Assembly: GCF_007991335.1 (NCBI RefSeq)
Contig: NZ_BJYD01000004.1
Coordinates: 62,001 to 126,000 of the forward strand
Source of the DNA: Halobacillus faecis
GTDB taxonomy: Bacteria; Bacillota; Bacilli; Bacillales; Halobacillaceae
Direction of reading: 5' to 3'
DNA length: 64,000 nt
Part shown: in pieces, positions 49,965 through 59,195 of the stretch
Position numbering within the stretch: the stretch's first letter is position 1
Layout of the letters: every line of letters starts with the position of its first letter
The notes under the pieces: generated by a model
Told to the model about the DNA's origin: nothing
What the model saw: only the letters and a program-made list of their open reading frames with translations
The model's database searches: none
Program-made: the position numbers and the translations under genes

Positions 49965-50237
49965 GGGTCTTCCTCCTCATAAAACCGAATGATCTTCCTG
50001 TAAGACAGAACAATCCTATTTTACCACAAAATGACAATTTATTTATTTAAAGTAGGGAAGTCGGTTACACTTTGTACCACGTTTTCCTTCACCATTTTCA
50101 GTTTGTTGAACCTCGGAATAAGCCACTTATTTTACTTGAAAATTTATATATTTCGACAGCCGAGTTCGACAATGATTCCCTCAATCTCCGGAGTATAATG
50201 TTGCCATATCAACGAAGGAATTAATGGAGGAAAGAGG

Positions 50238-50981
50238 ATGCTGTTAAAAAAACTTGTATTTGTCCTGGGGATTGTATTGTTGAGTTCTTGTTTGATGACC
50301 AAGCCGGCAGAGGCTGCTGAGAAGGAAGCCATCATTATTAACAAAAGCATTAATCAACTGGCTTTTTATGAAAATGGGAAACTGCAGAAAGTCTTTCCTG
50401 TAGCAACAGGAAGAACGAGAAATATGACACCGGAAGGGAAATTTACACTTGTAAATAAAGTGAAGAACAGGCCATGGTATAAAGAAGGAATTCCCGGAGG
50501 CGATCCAAGGAATCCTCTAGGCGCTAGATGGCTTGGGATCAACGTACCTGGTGACTGGGGTCATACATCAGGGAATGTTTACGGAATCCATGGAACCAAT
50601 CAACCTTCTTCCATTGGGACTTATGCGTCCAGTGGCTGCATTCGAATGTATAATGAAGATGTCATATGGCTTTTTGATCGTGCGGATAAGAATATTCCCG
50701 TTTATATCACAAGCTCTTCCTTGTCATTTACGGCATTAGCGCAAAATTATGGAGTGGGATCCGCCAAAGCAGTCGCAGGATATGAATTTTTCAATGAAAC
50801 GCTAAGGTATGGGAGTAAAGGAAATTCAGTGGCTATACTTCAAAGAAAACTCAACATCACAGATGATGGGATGTTTGGTCCGCAGACTTTAAAAGCAGTG
50901 AAGAAGTTCCAAACATCCAAAGGATTAGTAGCTGATGGGATTGTTGGTCCAAAAACAAGAAAAGCGTTATTCAATGATTAG
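50238..50981 (+). CDS. L,D-transpeptidase with peptidoglycan-binding domain
   Basis: A 247-residue secreted protein. Signal peptide about 1-29; a YkuD L,D-transpeptidase domain (about 30-160) with the catalytic HGT (H118) and SSGCIRM (C134); then a C-terminal PG_binding_1 module (about 185-247, LRYGSKGNSVAILQRKLN and VADGIVGPKTRKAL). It would make 3-3 peptidoglycan cross-links or attach surface proteins, and is probably wall-active; a sporulation role is possible. GGAGGAAAGAGG precedes ATG 50238. Confidence 0.92.
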   Translation: MLLKKLVFVLGIVLLSSCLMTKPAEAAEKEAIIINKSINQLAFYENGKLQKVFPVATGRTRNMTPEGKFTLVNKVKNRPWYKEGIPGGDPRNPLGARWLGINVPGDWGHTSGNVYGIHGTNQPSSIGTYASSGCIRMYNEDVIWLFDRADKNIPVYITSSSLSFTALAQNYGVGSAKAVAGYEFFNETLRYGSKGNSVAILQRKLNITDDGMFGPQTLKAVKKFQTSKGLVADGIVGPKTRKALFND

Positions 50982-51502
50982 TTGAGGGGTTCTTTTAAGT
51001 AGGGAGCATCAGAGACTTCCAATCCCATAGGCGGGAAATTTTCCATCAATTAACTATATTCACTACCCTTTTCAGAGGCTAAATACTCCTTCGAATACTT
51101 AGCTTCTTTCTTTATGAACAGCGAATGATCGAATCGAATAGCCGAGGAAGTAGGAGAGGGAGCTCAAATCATTGCTCCTTCACCACACTCTTGCCCATTC
51201 TATTTCACTGGATGTGTAGGAACTCGAATCCACCTTCTCCACTCCTGGTTGTTGATTAGAATTCTCTTCACTTGAGGTGACAGCATTGTCCGGTGGAATG
51301 AGAAGCTGGATGGGGAAGTGGTTAAAGAGGAGGTTGAAAAAGTCACGGAAGATGTGATCAAAACCACCAAGCAAGTTGGGGTCGAGCCTTTTTCCAATGA
51401 GGACATCATAGAACTGATTAAAAAGATAGAAACCGTCCCTCCAGGACAGTGAATTGTGATAAGGATTTCGATAGGAAGAGTATAAGGGAAAGGGGGGGTC
51501 TC
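50982..51502 (+). other. 521-base stretch without an intact gene
   Basis: Apart from the gene remnant at 51276-51452, I see nothing convincing. Short minus-strand ORFs (51180-51374 and 51200-51409) mirror the remnant and lack ribosome sites. Confidence 0.6.
51276..51452 (+). pseudogene. Possible 3' gene remnant (about 58 codons)
   Basis: A frame free of stops from just after a TGA at 51273 to TGA 51450 encodes a plausible C-terminus (KLDGEVVKEEVEKVTEDV ... NEDIIELIKKIETV), but there is no start codon or ribosome site and the upstream frame is broken. It abuts the AAC(6')-like gene, which may have arrived by recombination. The parent family is not identified. Confidence 0.4.
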
Positions 51503-52042
51503 ATGCTATTTGAAAATGCTGATTTAATCGTCAGGAAACTAGTTAAAGAAGATTGTTCTATATTATCAAAGTGGCTTTCTGACCCTCGGGTACTTGAATA
51601 TTATGAAGGGAGAGATCAGCCTTTTCATCTGAGCAGGGTTGAGAGAGAATTTATATCCTTCGGAGATGAAAAGACTCAGTGGCTTGTCCTTTATCAAGGG
51701 GTGAAAATAGGGTATATCCAATGTTATGAGTTAGATAAAGAAATGAAAGATCAATATGGGTACACGGATCAAATCATTTATGGAATGGATCAATTTATTG
51801 GAGAAGTGATGTATTGGAACAAGGGGATCGGCTCTCTGCTTGTCACGTCGATGGTTGGTTATTTACTTGAGAATAAATGTGCCGACAGAGTGGTCATGGA
51901 TCCACAGGTAAGAAACGAGCGGGCTTTAGCCTGTTATGAAAAATGTGGTTTTAGAAAAGTAAAGCGACTTCCAGGTCATGAGCTTCATGAAGGGAAGTTT
52001 GAAGATTGTTGGTTAATGGAGATCCAAAAGGAAAGCACCTGA
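51503..52042 (+). CDS. GNAT acetyltransferase resembling aminoglycoside 6'-N-acetyltransferases
   Basis: A 179-residue GNAT. The sequence GMDQFIGEVMYWNKGIGSLLVTSMVGYL carries the acetyl-CoA loop and is followed by ADRVVMDPQVRNERALACYEKCGFRKVKRLPGHELHEG and an LMEI end, which is the layout of AAC(6') enzymes. Whether it acts on aminoglycosides is untested; many chromosomal relatives have other substrates. ATG 51503 has AAAGGGGGGGTCTC upstream; an earlier frame from 51449 starts within the remnant. Confidence 0.78.
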   Translation: MLFENADLIVRKLVKEDCSILSKWLSDPRVLEYYEGRDQPFHLSRVEREFISFGDEKTQWLVLYQGVKIGYIQCYELDKEMKDQYGYTDQIIYGMDQFIGEVMYWNKGIGSLLVTSMVGYLLENKCADRVVMDPQVRNERALACYEKCGFRKVKRLPGHELHEGKFEDCWLMEIQKEST

Positions 52043-52118
52043 TAAACCAGGGAAGTTAAAAGTAAAAGAAGGTAAGAATTGTGCATCGATATCTTTTATC
52101 AAACGTTCCAGAACCGGA

Positions 52119-52153
52119 ACTAAAAGAGGCAGACTCCTTGGAGACTGCCCCTA
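52119..52153 (-). terminator. Terminator of the alkylsulfatase gene
   Basis: On the minus strand GGCAGTCTCC, an AA loop and GGAGTCTGCC (one mismatch) are followed by TCTTTT. Confidence 0.8.
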
Positions 52154-52169
52154 TTTCCTGTATGAATGT

Positions 52170-54128
52170 CTAAAAATCACTGATCCTTTTTCTATTCAGG
52201 GGCGTCATAATCGGGAAGTCTGTGTCAATTTGATCTAAAGCCCATAAGAACTGATGCCATTTCTGGATATCTCCTATGACTTTGATAGATGAAGGGGAAG
52301 GGCGGTTGTTGGTAGTGGCTAACTCATATAAGGTTTCTTTGCTCATGATGACCTTCACTTGGCCCTCTTTTAATTCATTCGTTAAGTAACGGAAAATACC
52401 TCTTCTGATTTCCGTTAAGGCTTCTTCCTTTCGATCGGGAATAATGAAGTTTAATTTGAAATCATACTCTCCAGCGATCAACCCGTTTATACGGATACTT
52501 AACATGTTTAACACTTGTTCGAGGGTCATGATATCGAGAACCTCTGTTGTAATGGTAGACTGTTGGATCGGAATGATTCCATAACGGAGCTCTTGAGCAC
52601 CCATCAAATATTCATTCCGCCAGGGGCCGGATTCTGCGATGTAGCCAAGCTGCTCCAGAGCGTCAGCACAAAGGTATTTGGCTTTCTTATTGGATGGGTT
52701 TGCGAAGATGACGTGCTTGGTGACTTCGGCGACCCATTGGTAATCGCCTTCTCTGAAGCTTTCTTTTGCTTTTTTTATGACTTCATCCTCTCCACCCATA
52801 AAATCCACATATTTTTTTGAGGACTCTTCCGGGAGGAGCTTATTCAAGTCGACAGGATTTCCGTTATACCATCCCATATACTTTTGGTACACCGCTTTAG
52901 AGTTATGGTTGACCGTTCCGTAAAAAGAGCTGTTAAACCACTCGTCTTTTAAACTCTCAGGAAAAGTTACCATTCTTCCTACTTGATCGATGGTGTAGCC
53001 TTGATTGATCAACCTTAGTGTCTGATCATTAATGTATTGATACATGTCCCGCTGTTTTTCCATATAATCGATGCAGTATTCTTTGCCGTGCCTTGGCCAA
53101 TTATGGACTTCAAAAACATATGTCATCGTGTCTCCAAAAAGTTCAATGGCCTGCTGAATGTATTTAGCCCAGGCGACGGGATCCCGTACTTCAGCTCCGC
53201 GTAATGTGTAGATGTTATGAAGCGAAGCAGTACAGTTTTCCGCAATACAAAGGCTCTTTTCTTCAGGGAAATAAGTGTTCATTTCAGCCGGAGCTTCTGT
53301 ATCCGGGGTGATTTGGAATTGCACTCGTACACCATCAATGACTTTCTCGACATAGGGTTCATTCTTAAGAGGCGAAATTTCTTCAGCAGAATTAACCAAA
53401 GTCACAACACCTGTGGATACATACTTCCCAATCCCACTGTCGACTTGACCTTTTTCCCCCCGAGGCAGCACCTCACCATACATGTAAAATCCTCGCCTCG
53501 ACATGGCAACACCTGCGGTTACATTCTCTTCCAGGGCTGCACTTAAAAATCCGCTTGGTGCATAAATTTTCACATCATCCGTGGTGCCGCTATTAAGGAC
53601 TCCATCCACACCGCCATAATGATCGACGTGTGAATGAGAAAAGATGATGGCACTAACCGGGAATTCACCAAAATAACTGTCGATCAATTCAAAAGCGGCT
53701 TCTGCTGTTTCTTTGCTTGTGAGACAGTCAATGACAATCCAGCCAGTCTTTCCGCGGATGATACTCAAATTAGCGAGATCGTATCCTCTCACCTGATAAA
53801 TGTTTTCTGTCACTTGAAATAGGCCGGCATTTAAATTCAGTTTTCCCTGATACCATAGTTTCGGGTTTACGGATGGAGGGAGTTTGTCTTTCAGAAGGAA
53901 TTCATAGCGTTTTAAATCCCAGACAGGAAGGAGCGAGTCATCTGGTTTGATAACGGGGAGGGAGACGCTCTTCAATGCATTTCGTACCGCCCACTCTTGT
54001 TCAATCTTCAGTTTTTCCCAAGGGATGCTCTTTTTTATTAATTCATTGATTTTCTGGGTCTTTCTCGTAGCATGCTTGCGTAAAGGGGTGAATGCTGCCC
54101 CCATCTTCTCCTTCTCATTTTGTTCCAT
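52170..54128 (-). CDS. SdsA-type alkylsulfatase (metallo-beta-lactamase fold)
   Basis: A 652-residue enzyme of the SdsA1/BDS1 alkyl(aryl)-sulfatase group, which removes sulfate from primary alkyl sulfates such as SDS. The dizinc motif HSHVDHYGG (near residues 167-175) and the later ENCTASLHN segment are visible; the middle AKESFREGDYQWVAEVTKHVIFANP is the dimerisation helix, and the C-terminal third is the SCP2-like domain. No signal peptide, unlike secreted SdsA1, so a cytosolic enzyme is likely. GGAGGTGACATCTT precedes ATG 54128. It stands alone. Confidence 0.9.
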   Translation of the reverse strand: MEQNEKEKMGAAFTPLRKHATRKTQKINELIKKSIPWEKLKIEQEWAVRNALKSVSLPVIKPDDSLLPVWDLKRYEFLLKDKLPPSVNPKLWYQGKLNLNAGLFQVTENIYQVRGYDLANLSIIRGKTGWIVIDCLTSKETAEAAFELIDSYFGEFPVSAIIFSHSHVDHYGGVDGVLNSGTTDDVKIYAPSGFLSAALEENVTAGVAMSRRGFYMYGEVLPRGEKGQVDSGIGKYVSTGVVTLVNSAEEISPLKNEPYVEKVIDGVRVQFQITPDTEAPAEMNTYFPEEKSLCIAENCTASLHNIYTLRGAEVRDPVAWAKYIQQAIELFGDTMTYVFEVHNWPRHGKEYCIDYMEKQRDMYQYINDQTLRLINQGYTIDQVGRMVTFPESLKDEWFNSSFYGTVNHNSKAVYQKYMGWYNGNPVDLNKLLPEESSKKYVDFMGGEDEVIKKAKESFREGDYQWVAEVTKHVIFANPSNKKAKYLCADALEQLGYIAESGPWRNEYLMGAQELRYGIIPIQQSTITTEVLDIMTLEQVLNMLSIRINGLIAGEYDFKLNFIIPDRKEEALTEIRRGIFRYLTNELKEGQVKVIMSKETLYELATTNNRPSPSSIKVIGDIQKWHQFLWALDQIDTDFPIMTPLNRKRISDF

Positions 54129-54397
54129 AAGATGTCACCTCCATGAACTATAGTATTCAGGTGGAATTTCCTCCATTCATGGTTAAGGATGTTCCTCAAG
54201 CTGGTTCCGATGTAGACAACCTTTTAAAAGTTGGGGTACTGATTATTGTTCATGTTTTCGAGCTCATCATATAAAGGGTAATTTCTGTTATGTGGTGTAT
54301 AATAGCGTGCGATTAAGTGGGCGTTTTTTAGATCTATGAAAATGGGAATGATAGATGGTATGAACTGAAGACCGTTGAGTTGTGTGGAGGGAGTTTA

Positions 54398-55177
54398 GTG
54401 AGAAAACATTTGTATCGAGGGATCATAAGGTTGCTTAATTCAAGAAGGGTGGGCAAGCTTATTGAGGGAGCCAGTCGGGCTTCGGTTACGAGGTGGTTTG
54501 TGCCTCTTTATGTAAAAGTGTTTGGAATCAAAACGGATGAACTGGAAAAACAATTGAGAGAGTACAATTCATTGCAAGAGTTTTTTGTCAGAAGACTAAG
54601 GGCGGAGGCACGACCAGTTCTAGGTGATGAGGATGAAATAATAAGTCCTGTAGACGCGAAGGTAGAACAATTTGGTGGTGTTAAAGATACGTTGATTGAA
54701 GTGAAAGGGATCACTTATTCCATCGATGACCTGCTCCGAGATCAGGAGATGATCATGCGCTATCAGAAAGGTTCGTTCCTTGTTTTGTACCTCAGCCCGA
54801 AAGATTATCACCGGATTCACTCTCCCGCCCATGCTGTTGTAGAAAAACAGTTTGAACTTGGAGGAACCTCTACTCCTGTAAACAAGTGGGGGTTGACTCT
54901 AGGGAAATCTCCGCTAACGACTAATTATCGAATGGTCACCGAATTAAAACAGGAGGATGGGACGTTCCTCGCTCTTGTGAAAGTAGGGGCGATGTGGATC
55001 AATACGATTGAATTGACTCACCCCCGCTCCCGCCTCAGTAAAGGAGAAGAAGTCGGCTTTTTCAGCTTCGGGTCAACCGTGGTGCTCTTGTTCGAAAATG
55101 GGAAAGTAAACCTTCACCCAGATTTGAAAAGACAGGGTTTCGTTAAAGTGGGAGAACCAGTGGCTAGAAAAACATAG
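54398..55177 (+). CDS. psd: Phosphatidylserine decarboxylase
   Basis: A 259-residue proenzyme converting phosphatidylserine to phosphatidylethanolamine in the membrane. The autocatalytic site lies in FSFGSTVVLLFENG (GS at about residues 224-225), where the chain is cut and the Ser becomes a pyruvoyl group. SPVDAKVEQFGG and YLSPKDYHRIHSP (the catalytic His loop) match Bacillus Psd (about 263 residues). GTG 54398 follows GGAGGGAG; the ORF from 54380 begins earlier but lacks a site. No pssA is next to it. Confidence 0.92.
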   Translation: MRKHLYRGIIRLLNSRRVGKLIEGASRASVTRWFVPLYVKVFGIKTDELEKQLREYNSLQEFFVRRLRAEARPVLGDEDEIISPVDAKVEQFGGVKDTLIEVKGITYSIDDLLRDQEMIMRYQKGSFLVLYLSPKDYHRIHSPAHAVVEKQFELGGTSTPVNKWGLTLGKSPLTTNYRMVTELKQEDGTFLALVKVGAMWINTIELTHPRSRLSKGEEVGFFSFGSTVVLLFENGKVNLHPDLKRQGFVKVGEPVARKT

Positions 55178-55203
55178 AATAGATTGGGATTATCGAATGG
55201 GAT

Positions 55204-55380
55204 TCACTGCTTTTCTTCTTGTTCTTGTTGCTGTTTCTGTAATTCTAACTTTTTCTCTTCCAGTTCCAGCTTTTTTTCTTCAAACTCCAACGTCTTCTTT
55301 TTCAAATCGTAACGGATGACAAAATATAAAAAAATAAATGTCATTCCAACAATAACTGAAATAAATAGAAACAGGTCCAA
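55204..55380 (-). CDS. 58-residue membrane-anchored coiled-coil peptide
   Basis: TTG 55380 lies 8 bases after AGGAGG (minus strand) and encodes 58 residues: one transmembrane helix (LFLFISVIVGMTFIFLYFVI) followed by a Glu/Lys/Gln-rich heptad region (KKKTLEFEEKKLELEEKK). A real gene is likely because ribosome site, start and topology agree. Convergent with psd. Function unknown. Confidence 0.6.
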   Translation of the reverse strand: MDLFLFISVIVGMTFIFLYFVIRYDLKKKTLEFEEKKLELEEKKLELQKQQQEQEEKQ

Positions 55381-55681
55381 ACTTATCTCCTCCTATATAA
55401 AAAATTTCACAGCATCGAGCTTGTATCTTCGCTTAATAAAATATACGTAAGAGTCGTTGTATCATACTCATGGTATTAAACGAAACCTTTCCGTAAGTTG
55501 GATGGGGAACTGTAAGCGTCAAAAGTCACCGTCCACTTGAAGAAGAAGGAGGGATAGAACCTACACAATTCCTTCCTAACGTTGTTTTCTACTAAGGATC
55601 CACCTTAACACAGCCTGCATTTCAGAGCCAAAGCAGATGGAGCATCTTCCTATAAGAGTCTGAACTTGCTATATTCTTAAT

Positions 55682-56299
55682 ATGGAAGAAAAAATGACGG
55701 AGAGGAAAGGTTTTATGAAACAGATCCTCATCAACTATATGAAAAAGTATTCTGATCTGAGTGAAGCAGAATTAAATAAAATGGCTTCTGATGTCACCAT
55801 CGTTCCTTACCAGAAAGGGACTGTATTATTACAGCAAGGAGAAATCCCTTCTCAATGTTACTTTATTTTAAAAGGCTGTATCCGGAAGTACACCGTGAGC
55901 GAATCAGGAAAAGAAACGACCGTCAATTTTTATACAGAGGAACAGAGTGTGACCATCTTCAACCAGCATGCCGCGGATCAGGTCTCCAAGTATTCATTGG
56001 GGTGTGTAGAGGATTGTGTCTTGGTCGTTGGTGACTTATCAATGCAACAAACGATGTACGACAAAACCCCTGGCCTGGAAACCATGATCCTTAAAATGAT
56101 CGAAGGCGATATGGGGGCCATGCATGATGATTATGCTGCGTTCATATCTTCCACTCCCGAAGAACGGTACCAATCCCTTCTTGAAAGAAGGCCGGAATTA
56201 TTAAAAAGGGTGCCTCAGCACCAGCTGGCCAGCTACCTAGGGATGACCCCTGAATCCTTGAGCCGAATCAAAAAGCGATTAGGAAGCTCCCAAATATGA
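55682..56299 (+). CDS. Crp/Fnr family transcriptional regulator
   Basis: A 205-residue regulator: a cyclic-nucleotide-binding-like jelly roll (about 25-125, LLQQGEIPSQCYFILKGCIRKYTV) and a C-terminal winged-helix (QHQLASYLGMTPESLSRIKKRL, about 180-201). No four-Cys FNR cluster or clear cAMP-binding RS motif, so its signal is unknown. It is convergent with the DUF4386 gene and overlaps it by 21 bases; in several Firmicutes this regulator sits next to a DUF4386 gene, suggesting a functional pair, although I recall this only generally. Confidence 0.85.
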   Translation: MEEKMTERKGFMKQILINYMKKYSDLSEAELNKMASDVTIVPYQKGTVLLQQGEIPSQCYFILKGCIRKYTVSESGKETTVNFYTEEQSVTIFNQHAADQVSKYSLGCVEDCVLVVGDLSMQQTMYDKTPGLETMILKMIEGDMGAMHDDYAAFISSTPEERYQSLLERRPELLKRVPQHQLASYLGMTPESLSRIKKRLGSSQI

Positions 56300-56998
56300 T
56301 TGCCGAGTGCTGGATTTGACTTTGTTCCCTTTGACTAACAGCCACATCCCGAATCCTAATTCGCCGATCATCATCGGAAGGCTAAGGATGGTCTCGATGG
56401 TGGCTGTTGAAGTTTCATACTGAGGAAATGCTTGGTACATGGAATGGATAAATAGGTAGCTCATACCAGCTAAGATTAATAAGCCACTCAGTACTTTCGG
56501 AATGAAACCAGCTTTTGAGGCTGCCATCCCCACCATGATTAAATGGATCCCGAATACGATTAACCCGAGGGACCATATTTTTTCAAAACGAAGGATGTTT
56601 TCCATCACCTGTGTGGCTGACCCTGAATCACTTTGAATGACCTGGCTGACCATCCATAAGTGGAAAACAGCTGTGGCAAGAATGATGGTATAGAAGAGAC
56701 GGAGAACTCCTGCCAATAAGGCATAAAAGGAATGGATCGGTTTTAAAACTTTGTAAAAAGCCCAGGTTACAATTAGGTCTGTGAAGATAACCACTACCCA
56801 GCCTGTCATTCCTAAATGAAGTAAGGAAAGAGAAGACTGTAAAAGATCATACGTTCGATTAGCATCCTCGTGGAACACCAATGAGCTGTGGACGTAACCA
56901 TAGGAGAAGAAAGCGGCAAGGGTCATCAAAATCAAACTCACTCCAGCGATGATGGCTGGTTTTCTTTGAAAATCATCACTTTTATTCAGTTTTTTCAT
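56279..56998 (-). CDS. DUF4386 membrane protein
   Basis: A 239-residue protein with six hydrophobic helices (for example ALAGVLRLFYTIILATAVFHLW and GLIVFGIHLIMVGMAASK), typical of DUF4386, function unknown. The start ATG 56998 lies 12 bases after AAGGAGG (minus strand). Its 3' end overlaps the Crp/Fnr gene, so the antisense overlap could regulate either. Confidence 0.8.
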   Translation of the reverse strand: MKKLNKSDDFQRKPAIIAGVSLILMTLAAFFSYGYVHSSLVFHEDANRTYDLLQSSLSLLHLGMTGWVVVIFTDLIVTWAFYKVLKPIHSFYALLAGVLRLFYTIILATAVFHLWMVSQVIQSDSGSATQVMENILRFEKIWSLGLIVFGIHLIMVGMAASKAGFIPKVLSGLLILAGMSYLFIHSMYQAFPQYETSTATIETILSLPMMIGELGFGMWLLVKGNKVKSSTRQSYLGAS

Positions 56999-57249
56999 CA
57001 GGATCAGGATCCTCCTTGTTCGTTTGATTGTATTTTACCTTCTCCGAAGAAACATCACATTGACTTAAGTCAATGAAGTCATGAATTCTAAAGTTTTTTT
57101 ATCATTTAGAGTCTTATTGAAGGTTTGGTCTCAACCGGAAGGAATAGAAGGATGTGTGGAGAAAAAGTTTAGGAGGAAAGATCCCTTAAGGATCAATGTC
57201 TATATCTTTCATTGAGTTAATCATGGATGTCACTGTTGGAGGTGAAAAA

Positions 57250-57747
57250 ATGGATCCGAAAATTATAGCACTAGAGGAAAAGAAGTTAATCGGAAAATCG
57301 AAGCGGATGTCGTTAGAAGAAGACTCCACTCAAGAACTTTGGAAAAGTTTTATGCCACATCGTCAGTCGATTTCCCATCGAACTGATGAAATGCTCTACA
57401 ATCTTAAGGTTTTCGATCAGGGGTTTGGTCCTGAAAGTTTTCGTTCTTCCACAACTTTTGTTAAATGGGCAGCTGTGGAGGTTGATCGAATAGACCCTGA
57501 AGAACTGCCGGCGATGGAAACCCACCTTTTGAGTGGTGGCCTTTATGCGGTCTTTCTGAATGAGGGGCCCGCCAGTGAATTCAACCAAACGCTGCAATAC
57601 ATATTCAAAGAGTGGCTGCCCTCTTCATCGTACGTCTTGGATGATCGGGAGCACTTTGAACGATTTACGGAAGATTATCGTCCAGCTGACCCTGAAGCTG
57701 TGGAGGAAGTATGGATACCTGTTAAATATCTGGGTGACGAGCATTAA
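57250..57747 (+). CDS. GyrI-like/effector-binding domain protein
   Basis: A 165-residue protein resembling the GyrI-like/AraC effector-binding (SHS2) fold, with VKWAAVEVDRIDPEELPAMETHLLSGGLYAVFLNEGPASEFN and the end YRPADPEAVEEVWIPVKY, where a conserved Glu usually binds ligand. It lacks a DNA-binding domain. GGAGGTGAAAAA precedes ATG 57250, preferred over an upstream start at 57196. Role unknown; drug or metabolite binding likely. Confidence 0.78.
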   Translation: MDPKIIALEEKKLIGKSKRMSLEEDSTQELWKSFMPHRQSISHRTDEMLYNLKVFDQGFGPESFRSSTTFVKWAAVEVDRIDPEELPAMETHLLSGGLYAVFLNEGPASEFNQTLQYIFKEWLPSSSYVLDDREHFERFTEDYRPADPEAVEEVWIPVKYLGDEH

Positions 57748-57832
57748 AAGCAGAGCACCAGGATGTGCAGGAGAAGAGTGTCCTTTTCCTAGGTGAGTGA
57801 CATCGATTTATACCGTGGGTGTTTGATCTGCA

Positions 57833-58108
57833 TTGTACACAGCCCTGTTGGTGCCAGAAAGAGCTTCTACAGCCATCATGGCCTCTGGTTTAATTAACGG
57901 AATCGCTACGATCCTATTAGTCATTTTCGTTGATCCTAAAATCTCCGTCATGGCCGATGATGTCATTAATAAAAAGGGAAATTATAGCAAACTGAAAAAT
58001 GTATCCCTTATGATGATTACATCCAGACTGTTCGGAACGCTGTTGGCTCAACTTGTTTTCATCCCAGGTGCAAAATACATTGCCTGGTTCACAAAGTTCA
58101 TCGTGTAA
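57833..58108 (+). pseudogene. amj-type lipid II flippase fragment (C-terminal part)
   Basis: A 91-codon frame whose translation resembles the C-terminal third of Amj-family lipid II flippases (ASGLINGIATILLVIFVDPKIS, MMITSRLFGTLLAQLVFIPGAKYI). The complete family is about 260 residues; upstream there is only a TGA and no start or further Amj-like coding, so the N-terminal two-thirds are missing. The TTG at 57833 has no ribosome site. Probably a decayed copy; another flippase must do the job elsewhere. Confidence 0.65.
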
Positions 58109-58127
58109 TGGGATAAGGGGGAGTTTA

Positions 58128-58670
58128 GTGGGAGACATAAAGAAAATACATATTATCGGTTCGGTTGCGAGTGGGAAGACGACATTGGCAAGAAAGCTAT
58201 CTGGAGAATTGCATCTCCCTTATTATGAGCTGGATAATGTGGTTTGGGAAAGGCACCAGTCGGGTGATATTCGAAGAACAGAAGAGGAGAGGGCCGAATA
58301 CTTGAAGGGTATTGTCGGGATGGAAGGATGGATCATGGAAGGGGTCCACAATGAGTGGTGGGTGGAAGAAAGTTTCCGGCATGCGGATGTCATCATCTTC
58401 CTCGACACCAACTACTCTGTCCGGACTTACCGGATTATCAAGCGGTTCATTTTACAAAAGTTACGGTTGGAGAACGCTCATTATACTCCTACCTTCCGAA
58501 TCTTCCTTAAGATGTTCAAGTGGAACAAGTATTTTGAAGAGAACGGGAAACCGCACTTTTTTCAGAAGTATAAGGAAGTTCAAAATAAGGTGTTGAAGGT
58601 TCGTACGATCAAAGAGTTAAATCAAAAGCTCCATACATTCTGTTTGAATTCACCATCTGACGGAAGGTGA
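58128..58670 (+). CDS. P-loop ATPase/kinase (topology modulation, FlaR-like)
   Basis: A 180-residue P-loop protein with Walker A GSVASGKTT near residues 9-17 and a DXX-type acid in YELDNVVW; the VIIFLDTNYSVRTYRIIKRF section matches adenylate-kinase-like 'topology modulation' proteins. The reaction is unknown. The GTG at 58128 follows GGGGGAG, and an upstream in-frame ATG at 58053 overlaps the amj remnant and lacks a site. Confidence 0.8.
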   Translation: MGDIKKIHIIGSVASGKTTLARKLSGELHLPYYELDNVVWERHQSGDIRRTEEERAEYLKGIVGMEGWIMEGVHNEWWVEESFRHADVIIFLDTNYSVRTYRIIKRFILQKLRLENAHYTPTFRIFLKMFKWNKYFEENGKPHFFQKYKEVQNKVLKVRTIKELNQKLHTFCLNSPSDGR

Positions 58671-58673
58671 GAC

Positions 58674-58714
58674 GAAACCACCTGGTTCAATGGGCCAGTG
58701 TGGTTTCTTTTATG
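58674..58714 (+). terminator. Terminator-like hairpin
   Basis: GAAACCAC and GTGGTTTC pair with an inner CTGG/CCAG, followed by TTTTA. Confidence 0.65.
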
Positions 58715-58747
58715 GGAAGAATCCGCTCCAAATTTCCCATGATATCC

Positions 58748-58945
58748 TTACTCAAAATAATCCCCTGGATTGTTGATCCAACCTATGACGTCAATCACAC
58801 CTGCCGTGATGAGAACAAGGGCTAATCCAAAGAAAATAAGTCGAATGACTTTGTAACTGAGTTTTTCATTTTTAAAATCTTTGATTCCTTGTAAGGGAAA
58901 AAATAAAAGGCATAGTCCAAACAGTATAGTGAAAATAAAAATCAT
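58748..58945 (-). CDS. Small two-helix membrane protein
   Basis: A 65-residue protein with two hydrophobic helices (IFIFTILFGLCLLFFPLQG and KVIRLIFFGLALVLITAGVI) and no other motif. GGGAGGTCACT lies before ATG 58945. Function unknown; it is a plausible gene because site and topology agree. Confidence 0.65.
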   Translation of the reverse strand: MIFIFTILFGLCLLFFPLQGIKDFKNEKLSYKVIRLIFFGLALVLITAGVIDVIGWINNPGDYFE

Positions 58946-59195
58946 AGTGACCTCCCAATTTAAAACCTTTCCCTTTTCATACGAATGACTATACTTATAG
59001 TTTCAAAGATATATATGAGAAATTCGATAATTACAAACGAACTTAAATAGAGTCATTAGGAAAAGAATCCAAGAAATACTTGTTGATATACCAAGGGTTT
59101 TAGGTATTTTTAAAACTTTTTTTGTATTTTTGTGATCCAAAATGCATCTCCTCTCGTTAGCTTAGTGAAATCAAAATTAAGAGGAGTGGTTGGAA

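Noticed and set aside
51180-51409. Two minus-strand ORFs of 64 and 69 codons
   Set aside because: They overlap each other in different frames and mirror the plus-strand remnant; no ribosome sites.
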